Below, in pieces: positions 56,478-64,000 of a DNA stretch of 64,000 nt. The position numbers and the translations under genes were made by a program. Where the stretch lies: positions 1 to 64,000 of the forward strand of contig NZ_JAENHP010000024.1 in the NCBI RefSeq assembly GCF_016834655.1. The letters run 5' to 3'. Numbering within the stretch: the stretch's first letter is position 1; each line of letters starts with the position of its first letter. This DNA is from Paractinoplanes ovalisporus (lineage in GTDB: Bacteria; Actinomycetota; Actinomycetes; Mycobacteriales; Micromonosporaceae). The notes beneath the pieces were generated by a model, which ran no database searches, had not been told where the DNA came from, and saw nothing but the letters and a program-made list of their open reading frames with translations.

Positions 56478-57758
56478 TCAGCTTTTCACGTAGGGCACCC
56501 CGTCGGCCGCCGGCGCACGCACGCGTCCGACGAGTCCCGCCACGGCGATGATGGTCGCGATGTACGGCAGCATGTTGAGGAACTGGTTGGGCACCGGGCT
56601 GCCGACCGCGCTCAGGTAGTTCGCCAGCTTCTGGGCGAAGCCGAAGAACAGGGCCGCGCCCAGCGCCCCGAACGGCGTCCACCGCCCGAAGATCAGGGCG
56701 GCCAGCGCGATGAAGCCGGCGCCGGCGGTCATGTTCTTGTTGAACGACCCGGTCGAGACCAGCGTGAAGTACGCACCGCCGGCGCCCGCGACCACGCCGC
56801 CGAGCAGCACGTTCAGGTAGCGCAGGCCACGCACCCGGATGCCCACGGTGTCGGCCGCGGTCGGGTGCTCGCCGACCGCGCGGGTGCGCAGGCCCCAGCG
56901 GGTGCGGGTGAGCCCGAAATGGACCACGAAGACGAGCACGAGCGCGAGCCAGACCAGCAGGTTGGTGTCGAACAGCACCGGGCCGATCACCGGGATGTCG
57001 GCCAGGCCGGGCACGTGCCACTCGGGCAGCCGCGGCGGCTGGTTGTACTTGAGCGCCTCGGGCTGCATCAGACGCTCGTAGAGGAAGCCGGTGACGCCGA
57101 GCGCGAACAGGTTGAGCACGACGCCCACGACGACCTGGTCGACCAGGAAGCGGATGGCGAGCACGGCCAGCAGCGAGGCGATGATCACGCCACCGATGAC
57201 GGCGCTGACCAGGCCGGCCCAGACGCTGGTGGCCAGGGTGCCGACCAGGGCGGCGCCGAACGCGCCCATCAGGAACTGGCCCTCGATGGCCACGTTGACC
57301 ACGCCCGAGCGCTCACAGAGCACGCCGGCCAGCGCGCCCAGGATCAGCGGCAGGGCCAGTTCCAGCGAGCCGCTGACCGTGTCGACCAGCGGCAGGAACT
57401 TGCCGGCGACCTGCCAGCACAGGAACGACAGCACGAAGAACACGATGCCCAGGCAGAGCAGCAGGGTCTGCCAGCGCTTGGCCACCCCGGCCAGCAGGGC
57501 GGCGCCGGCGGCGATCGTGACGATGCCGAACAGGATGGCGCCGAACTGGCCGTTGATCGAAAGCGCGGCGCCCTCGGCGTCTTCGCTGAGCGTGAAACGG
57601 GCCGTCGCCGACTCGGCGAGCGAACCGAAGATCACCGCCGCGATCAGGCCGATGATCACCAGGGCGGCGCCGAGGCGGCGCTGCCGGTTCCAGAAGCGGT
57701 CGGGAGCGGTTGCCTCCGCCAGCTCCTCCACGGTCGCGGTCGACACTCGGGTCACCAC
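56478..57758 (-). CDS. Nucleoside ABC transporter permease (second subunit)
   Basis: A 426-residue membrane protein of the BPD_transp_2 family with about ten helices. A polar core follows the first helices: LALPLILGALAGVLCERSGVVNVAIEGQFLMGAFGAAL, then TRTRWGLRTRAVGEHPTAADTVGIRV. It matches NupQ/YufQ-like nucleoside permeases and pairs with the gene at 57752, overlapping it by 7 bp. Genes for cytidine deaminase and deoA directly follow, supporting nucleosides as substrate. GTG start at 57758. Confidence 0.93.
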   Translation of the reverse strand: MVTRVSTATVEELAEATAPDRFWNRQRRLGAALVIIGLIAAVIFGSLAESATARFTLSEDAEGAALSINGQFGAILFGIVTIAAGAALLAGVAKRWQTLLLCLGIVFFVLSFLCWQVAGKFLPLVDTVSGSLELALPLILGALAGVLCERSGVVNVAIEGQFLMGAFGAALVGTLATSVWAGLVSAVIGGVIIASLLAVLAIRFLVDQVVVGVVLNLFALGVTGFLYERLMQPEALKYNQPPRLPEWHVPGLADIPVIGPVLFDTNLLVWLALVLVFVVHFGLTRTRWGLRTRAVGEHPTAADTVGIRVRGLRYLNVLLGGVVAGAGGAYFTLVSTGSFNKNMTAGAGFIALAALIFGRWTPFGALGAALFFGFAQKLANYLSAVGSPVPNQFLNMLPYIATIIAVAGLVGRVRAPAADGVPYVKS

Positions 57759-59019
57759 CCCTTCGCCATGGACGTGCCGAGCCGGGCGGTCCGGGCATCA
57801 CGCAGCTGGAAGATCGTCTTTACCAGCGCCGGGGCGGCGATGAAGATGACGATCAGGGCCTGCAGGACGGTGACCAGTTCGAGCGAGACACCCACGTCGA
57901 CCTGCATCAGGTTGCCGCCCGCGCGCAGGGCGCCGTAGAGGATCGCGGCGAACAGGGTGCCCCAAGGCTTGTTGCGGCCCAGCAGGGCGACCAGCAGGCC
58001 GTCGAAGCCGATGTTGCCGGCCACCTGACCGGTCAGCTTGTCGGCCGTGCCGAGCACCTGCACGGCGCCACCGAGGCCGGCCAGGCCACCGGCGACGACC
58101 ATGAGCATGGTGTACGTCCTGGCCACGCTCATGCCGGCGGTCTTGGCCGCGGGCGGGTTGACACCCACGGCGCGCAGCTCGAAGCCGAACGACGAGCGGT
58201 TGATCAGCCAGGCCACCGCGGCCGTGACGATCACCGCGAGCACGATGCCCAGGTGCACCCGCAGCGGGGCGGGCAGGGCGGGCAGGACGGCGCTGGAGTC
58301 GACGGTCTTGCTGATGGCGTCGGTGCGGTCGGGGTCCTGCACGCCGTTCTGCAGGATCAGCCAGCCCAGGAAGAGCGTGGCCGTGTAGTTGAGCATGATC
58401 GTGGTGATCACCTCGTGGGCGCCCGTGCGGGCCTTGAGCAGGCCGGGCAGGAAGCCCCAGAGCGCGCCACCGATCAGACCGGCGGCCAGCGCGACGATCA
58501 GGTGCAAACCGGCCGGCAGCCCGATCGCAAAGCCGGCCACACCGGCCGTGATGCAGCCGATGACCGCCTGACCCTGGCCGCCGATGTTGAACAGGCCGCC
58601 GCGGAAGGCCAGCGCCACCGACAGGCCGGTGAAGACCAGCGGGGCGGCGTAGGTGAGCGTCTCGGAGAGCGGGTTGAGGGCCGTCTTCCAGTCGCCGCTG
58701 CCGTTGAACCAGGCCTGCACCGCGGCCGGGTCGAAGATCGCGCCCTTGAACAGGTCGGCGTAGGCCTGGCTGATCAGGTCCCAGCTGGCGGTGAGGGCGT
58801 CGCTGGGTCGGGCGGTGAAGTAGGAGAATGTGGACAGCACGTTGGCGTCGGAGATCACGATCAGCACGGCGCCGATGAGCAGCGCCAAGAAGATCGACAG
58901 GATCGTGACAGTGACGGTATTGGCCGACCAGAGATTGTGGACGAAAAGCCCTAAAAAGGACTCTTCCTTCTCTTTCTTCTCCGGGCTCTTCTCCGGTGGT
59001 GCAGCGGGGGCTTCGGTCG

Positions 59020-59023
<4 letters not shown>
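57752..59023 (-). CDS. Nucleoside ABC transporter permease (first subunit)
   Basis: A 423-residue membrane protein of the same family, resembling NupP/YufP. A charged N-terminus (EKKEKEE) is followed by about ten helices with GLSVALAFRGGLFNIGGQGQAVIG and FELRAVGVNPPAAKTAGMSV. It overlaps the ATPase stop by 4 bp (GTGA) and the second permease start by 7 bp, so the transporter genes are translationally coupled. GTG start at 59023. Confidence 0.93.
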
Positions 59024-60552
<1,529 letters not shown>

Positions 60553-60591
60553 CGGAATCTCCTGACTTCGGGCGCATTCACTTGAGAAGGG

Positions 60592-60636
60592 GGCCGCCGC
60601 CCGGCCACGAGAAAACCTCGCGACCGTGCGGCGGCC
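60592..60636 (-). promoter_or_regulatory. Intercistronic hairpin between binding-protein and ATPase genes
   Basis: GGCCGCCGC (60592-60600) pairs with GCGGCGGCC (60628-60636), with an inner CGAG/CTCG stem. It may stop part of transcription or protect the upstream mRNA, giving more binding protein than transporter. Confidence 0.55.
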
Positions 60637-60655
60637 GATGTTACCTAGCGTTCGG

Positions 60656-61759
60656 TCAGGCCGGGGCGCTGGCCGACTCGACCTTGACGGTTCCGGCGAT
60701 GATGTCCGCCTTCAGCTTCTCGACCTCGTCCTTGAGGGCCTGGTCGACCTTGCTGTCGAACTGGTTGTACGGCGCCAGCGAGACACCGTCGTTCTCCAGC
60801 GTGCCCAGGTAGCCCGGGGTGGCGGTGAGCGGCTGGCCGGTGGCGCCGGCGACGACCGCGGTCTTGACGGCGTCGTTGATGTTCTTGACAACGGTGGTCA
60901 GGAACACGTCGCAGTCCTGCGGGGTGCTCTTGCAGCCGTCCTGGTCGACCCAGATGACCGAGACCTTGCCGCTGGAGCCCTTGGCCACCTCGGCCGCGCC
61001 GAGGCCGGTGCCGCCGGCGACCGGCATGATCACGTCGGCCCCCTGGGCGACGAACGTGTTGGTCAGGGCCTTGCCCTTGGCCGGGCTGGCGAAGTCTTCG
61101 GCGAAGCTGCCGTTCTGCTTGGCCTTGTCCCAGCCGAGCACCTGGACGTTCTTGTTCTTGACCTTGTTGTACTGCGCGACGCCGTCGGCGAAGCCGTCCA
61201 TGAAGATGGTGACCGGCGGGATCTTGAGGCCGCCGAAGGTCGCCACCTTGCCCGACTTCGAGTAGCCCGCGGCCAGGTAGCCCGCGAGGAACGAGGCCTG
61301 GTGGGTCGCGAACTGCATCGGGTAGACGTTGGTCGCGCCCTGGATCGAGCTGTCCACGATGCCGAACTGCTGGCTGGTGTTCTGCTCGGCGACCGCCTTG
61401 GTGGAGTCGCCCATCAGGCCACCCACCGACAGGATGAAGTTGCACTTCTGGGTCACGAAGCCACGCAGGTTGGGCTCGTAGTCGGCCTCGGCGGTCGAGG
61501 CGACGTACTTCGGGTCGACGTTCGGCGCGTCGGTCTTGGCCGCCTGCAGACCCGCCCATGCGGACGCGTTGAAGGACTTGTCGTCGATGCCGCCGGTGTC
61601 GGTGACCATGCAGGCCTTGTATGCGGCGGCGGTCGCGGCACCACTGGAGCTGCCGCCGGCAGGGGTCTCGTCAGGAGCGTCACCACAGGCCGCGGCGGCG
61701 AGCGTCAGCCCACCTGCCGCGAGAATCGCAACGATCCGCTTCCCACGTACTGGGCGCAA
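60656..61759 (-). CDS. BMP family nucleoside-binding lipoprotein
   Basis: A 367-residue periplasmic-type binding protein. Lipoprotein signal with lipobox LAAAAC, then the BMP fold: CMVTDTGGIDDKSFNASAWAGLQ, FATHQASFLAGYLAAGYSKSGKVATFGGLKIPPV, and ADVIMPVAGGTGLGAAE. BMP/Med lipoproteins bind nucleosides for NupN-type ABC importers. The start is TTG at 61759, preceded by AAGGAGGG. An 18-bp palindrome lies 20 bp upstream of the start. It heads the operon ATPase-permease-permease-cdd-deoA. Confidence 0.93.
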   Translation of the reverse strand: MRPVRGKRIVAILAAGGLTLAAAACGDAPDETPAGGSSSGAATAAAYKACMVTDTGGIDDKSFNASAWAGLQAAKTDAPNVDPKYVASTAEADYEPNLRGFVTQKCNFILSVGGLMGDSTKAVAEQNTSQQFGIVDSSIQGATNVYPMQFATHQASFLAGYLAAGYSKSGKVATFGGLKIPPVTIFMDGFADGVAQYNKVKNKNVQVLGWDKAKQNGSFAEDFASPAKGKALTNTFVAQGADVIMPVAGGTGLGAAEVAKGSSGKVSVIWVDQDGCKSTPQDCDVFLTTVVKNINDAVKTAVVAGATGQPLTATPGYLGTLENDGVSLAPYNQFDSKVDQALKDEVEKLKADIIAGTVKVESASAPA

Positions 61760-61779
61760 GACGCCCTCCTTCCAACGCA

Positions 61780-61797
61780 CACCGACACTTGTCGGTG
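61780..61797. promoter_or_regulatory. Palindromic candidate operator of the nucleoside operon
   Basis: CACCGACA (61780-61787), two bases, TGTCGGTG (61790-61797): a perfect 8-2-8 palindrome. It is just upstream of the ribosome site of the BMP gene, a good position for repressor binding. No regulator gene is adjacent. Confidence 0.6.
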
Positions 61798-61971
61798 AGT
61801 CTTCACCGCGGGAGCGTAGCCGCAGGCCAGAACGTCGGCGGTACTTTGGGCCGGACTGTTGGCGCACCGTTATCTGCCCGCAATCGCGTGGCGCACAGGT
61901 CGTGGCTTCTATCCGGTAGTGCGGCAAATCATCGGCCCCTGTGGTAACAGGCCAGAAACCTTCCGGTCCGG

Positions 61972-62193
61972 TCAGGACTTTCGCCAGGCTTTTGCGCCGA
62001 GGACGCCGACGACGGTGCCGATCGCCAGCGAGGCGACGATCAGCACCGCATGGACCATCAGGAACGAGGTCGGCCGGCCGTCGGCGAACGAGCGGTCGTC
62101 CTTCCAGATGGCCAGGCCGAACCGGGGCCAGATGACCCACGTCCAGACGCCGACCAGAGTCAGGAAGATTGCCCATCGCTTGGTGATGACCAT
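61972..62193 (-). CDS. SCO4848-like small membrane protein
   Basis: A 73-residue protein with two membrane helices (about 7-24 and 46-66) separated by KDDRSFADGRPTSF. This matches the SCO4848 family as I know it (VWxWVIWPRFxxxIWKD..., then a C-terminal helix with GTVVGVLG). Function unknown. Its ATG and first five codons lie in copy 1 of a 62-bp tandem repeat, so the start region is present three times. I see no Shine-Dalgarno site. Confidence 0.75.
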   Translation of the reverse strand: MVITKRWAIFLTLVGVWTWVIWPRFGLAIWKDDRSFADGRPTSFLMVHAVLIVASLAIGTVVGVLGAKAWRKS

Positions 62194-62325
62194 GCCCGCG
62201 ATTATTCAGCGGCCGGAAGATCGCACCGAGACCAGGTCGGCTTGGTGATGACCATGCCCGCGATTATTCAGCGGCCGGAAGATCGCACCGAGACCAGGTC
62301 GGCTTGGTGATGACCATGCCCGCGA
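62179..62325. repeat. 62-bp perfect tandem repeat (2.4 copies) carrying a gene start
   Basis: Copies at 62179-62240 and 62241-62302 are identical, with a third partial copy at 62303-62325. Each contains the minus-strand ATGGTCATCACCAAG start of the SCO4848-like gene. On that strand the ATGs at 62255 and 62317 each open a 17-codon frame ending in TAA (to 62202 and 62264). Confidence 0.95.
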
Positions 62326-62335
62326 GTGTGCCCGC

Positions 62336-63112
62336 TCAGGCCACGGCGACCAGGTCGGGGGTGGCGGTGGTCGTCCCGGCCGGCTTGCCGGCCAGACCGC
62401 GGCGGCCGATCAGGGTCAGGAGCAGACCGATTCCCGCGTACGCCGTGAGGACCGCGATCGCCTGGGCCGCGCCCGCGCCGTCGAAGTAGGCGGCCGACCG
62501 CAGCAGCTGGGCCCCCGCCCCGATCGGCAGCCACTGGCCGACCTCACCCCACGGCTGCGGCAACAGCTCGGGAGCGGCCGCGATGCCGGCCAGCGCGTTG
62601 CCGACCAGGAACATCACCACGGCTCCGAGGGCCAGACCGCCCCGGTCGAGCACGGCCGCCAGCCCCGTCATCGCGGACGCCAGGGCCAGCGCGAACAGGC
62701 CCAGCGCGGCGGCCACGGCCAGATGGTCACCGGGCAGGATGTCCAGCCACTGCTGCTGCACCACGGCGACCGTAAGACCGGCCAGCACGCCATAGCTGAG
62801 CAGCGCGATGAACCGGGCCACACGCTGCCGGACGAGCAGGGAGACCAGTACACCGGCGAGCAGGCTGGTGATGGCGAGCGGCAAGAAGCCCCCGGCGAAC
62901 CCGGTGCCGCGCGGGTCGTTCGCGTCGAGCGGCACGATGTCGCTCACCGGAGTCTGCGGCCCGAAGCCGGCGGCGGCCTGGGTCAGCAGCGCCGAGACGG
63001 CGGGCGACGCGGCCGAAGCGACGTGCACCTCGGCGCCCGAGGCGGAGACCAGGATCGCGCCGTACACCTCCCGGTCGCGGATGGCGGCATCGGCGGCGGC
63101 CGCGTCGGCCAC
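62336..63112 (-). CDS. N-terminally truncated ABC-2-like membrane protein
   Basis: A 258-residue reading frame with a short soluble part (DAAIRDREVYGAILVSASGAEVHVASAASPAVSALL) and about six membrane helices. The soluble segment resembles the extracytoplasmic domain of YhgE/ABC-2-like permeases of about 350 residues, whose first membrane helix should precede it. Here the frame continues upstream of the GTG at 63112 for only about 12 family-like residues (LSGEGAFQVTT) before a TGA next to the TetR promoter, and no start codon lies in that stretch. The first helix is therefore missing, and the gene may be non-functional. Confidence 0.65.
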   Translation of the reverse strand: MADAAAADAAIRDREVYGAILVSASGAEVHVASAASPAVSALLTQAAAGFGPQTPVSDIVPLDANDPRGTGFAGGFLPLAITSLLAGVLVSLLVRQRVARFIALLSYGVLAGLTVAVVQQQWLDILPGDHLAVAAALGLFALALASAMTGLAAVLDRGGLALGAVVMFLVGNALAGIAAAPELLPQPWGEVGQWLPIGAGAQLLRSAAYFDGAGAAQAIAVLTAYAGIGLLLTLIGRRGLAGKPAGTTTATPDLVAVA

Positions 63113-63150
63113 GGTCGTGACCTGGAAGGCGCCCTCTCCACTTAGTCAAG

Positions 63151-63164
63151 AACGAGCGTTCGTT
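63151..63164. promoter_or_regulatory. Palindrome upstream of tetR
   Basis: AACGA (63151-63155), GCGT, TCGTT (63160-63164). A typical TetR-family half-site arrangement, 15-28 bp before the likely start. Probable autoregulatory operator. Confidence 0.55.
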
Positions 63165-63178
63165 TTATGATGAGAGGC

Positions 63179-63763
63179 ATGCCACGCGTCTCCGAGCAAC
63201 ACCTCACCGCCCGCCGTGAGCAGATCCTGGCCGCCGCCCGCGCCTGCTTTCTGCGCAAGGGACTGCACAACACCTCGATGCAAGACCTGATCAAGGAGGC
63301 GGGGCTCTCGGTCGGCGCGGTCTACCGCTACTTCAAGTCCAAGGACGAGATCATCGCGGCCATCGCCGAGGGGGTCGTGGGCGGCATCCGCAGCCGGATC
63401 GACGAGATCGCGACCCGGCGGCTGCCCCTTCTCGAGTCGCTGGAGCTGCTGCTCGACGTGATCGACGAGCAGGCCCGGCCGGGCGGCGCGCTGCCGGTCG
63501 CGCTGCAGATCTGGGCCGAGTCCACGGTCGACCCGTCGATCAGCCGGATCGTCTTCGAGCGCTACTCGGATCTGCGGGCCGGCGTCCGCGTGCTGATCGT
63601 CCACGCGGCCGAGAGCGGCGAACTGCCCGCCGGCACCGACGTCGACGAGGTCACCGGCGCCTTCTACGCGCTGATCCCGGGCTTCGCGCTGCAACGCATG
63701 CTGCTGGGCGCGCCGGACAAGGAGGGGTTCCTGCGCGGCTTCCGGGCCCTGACCAACCGCTAG
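63179..63763 (+). CDS. TetR family regulator
   Basis: A 194-residue protein with a classic TetR DNA-binding domain (EQHLTARREQILAAARACFLRKGLHNTSMQDLIKEAGLSVGAVYRYFKSKDEIIAAI) and a helical ligand domain. ATG at 63179 matches the usual family start (MPRVSEQHL); ATGs at 63167 and 63170 are possible. It diverges from the truncated permease gene and has a palindrome upstream, so it probably once regulated that membrane protein. Confidence 0.9.
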   Translation: MPRVSEQHLTARREQILAAARACFLRKGLHNTSMQDLIKEAGLSVGAVYRYFKSKDEIIAAIAEGVVGGIRSRIDEIATRRLPLLESLELLLDVIDEQARPGGALPVALQIWAESTVDPSISRIVFERYSDLRAGVRVLIVHAAESGELPAGTDVDEVTGAFYALIPGFALQRMLLGAPDKEGFLRGFRALTNR

Positions 63764-64000
63764 ACCGTGGTGAGCCGGGCCGCGATGCGACCCCAGCCCT
63801 CGCGCACCTCGGCCTCGGTGGGCGGGCGGCCGGGCCGTACGCGCCGGGTCTCGTACTCGTCGAAGGGGTCGGTCTCGTCGTCGTCCGGTGACTCCACGGC
63901 CGCGCGGGCCAGTTCGATCTCGCCGCGGATGGCCTCGGCGTCGGGCCGGGGCAGCAGCGGCTCGACGACCGCCATCAGCTGTTCGTCGGCCACCACGGCC
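63760..64000 (-). CDS. Partial gene at the window edge, unknown protein
   Basis: At least 78 residues (ending TEAEVREGWGRIAARLTTV) are visible from the stop at 63760. The frame is open to the right edge; a GTG at 63996 might be the start, but the true one may lie outside. Composition is acidic and soluble, with no motif recognised. It converges with the TetR gene, overlapping it by 4 bp. Confidence 0.5.
   Translation of the reverse strand, partial: AVVADEQLMAVVEPLLPRPDAEAIRGEIELARAAVESPDDDETDPFDEYETRRVRPGRPPTEAEVREGWGRIAARLTTV

Noticed and set aside
62179-62325. CRISPR-like array
   Set aside because: The repeats are contiguous with no spacers and no cas genes are present; it is a simple tandem duplication.

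Overview
The window is high-GC actinobacterial chromosome. Gene content points to Micromonosporaceae, probably Actinoplanes or a close relative: a sensor kinase/roadblock/DUF742/GTPase conservon, two PknB-like kinases, a mycosin with WXG/PPE-like partners, and many degenerate CGTACG-containing intergenic repeats. The genus is an inference. From the orphan acyl-CoA carboxylase epsilon gene (5964) to cytidine deaminase (55759), conserved genes follow the order I recall for Mycobacterium tuberculosis Rv3281-Rv3285 (accE5, maf, accA3) and Rv3303c-Rv3315c (lpdA, Rv3304, ami, deoD, pmmB, upp, add, deoA, cdd), interrupted by lineage-specific insertions.

Layout. 1-5865: two tandem M50B-like membrane peptidases, a repeat array, a small membrane protein and a very large Ser/Thr kinase. 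5964-14328: accE, a three-gene type VII-secretion-like cassette (two WXG/PPE-like proteins plus an AT-richer mycosin), maf, a PadR-controlled ABC exporter and the biotin carboxylase/BCCP subunit. 14569-19650: DoxX/TetR pair, a GNAT, and a transglutaminase/alpha-E/circularly permuted ATP-grasp operon. 20030-28374: DedA, an LpdA-type flavoprotein, gamma-glutamylcyclotransferase, a tandem GNAT, several conserved proteins of unknown role, a beta-lactamase-fold hydrolase, a DUF4349 lipoprotein and an M20 amidohydrolase. 28974-37756: second kinase, phosphosugar mutase, GPP34, NUDIX, upp, deoC and a two-gene aldehyde dehydrogenase pair. 37858-46124: acidic unknown protein, a degenerate IS110-like protein ending in a conservon-type tail, NUDIX, glycosyltransferase, pterin dehydratase-VOC fusion, Lrp/DUF2000 pair, phosphotransferase. 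46222-51265: the conservon. 51690-61759: adenosine deaminase, rRNA methyltransferase, then a nucleoside uptake and catabolism operon (lipoprotein, ATPase, two permeases, cdd, deoA, DUF4272). 61972-64000: SCO4848-like membrane protein inside a 62-bp tandem repeat, an N-truncated permease, a TetR regulator and a partial gene at the edge.

How it fits together. Nucleosides enter through the BMP/ABC system. Cdd and Add deaminate them, DeoA releases bases and deoxyribose-1-phosphate, Upp salvages uracil, the phosphosugar mutase plausibly isomerises pentose-1-phosphates, DeoC yields acetaldehyde, and the aldehyde dehydrogenase pair plausibly oxidises it. No purine nucleoside phosphorylase is visible where synteny would put it. 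The observations I rate highest are the degenerate IS110-like protein sharing a tail with the sensor kinase, the coreless type VII-like cassette, the split ALDH16-like pair, the perfect 62-bp repeat that copies a gene start, and a likely CTG start codon.
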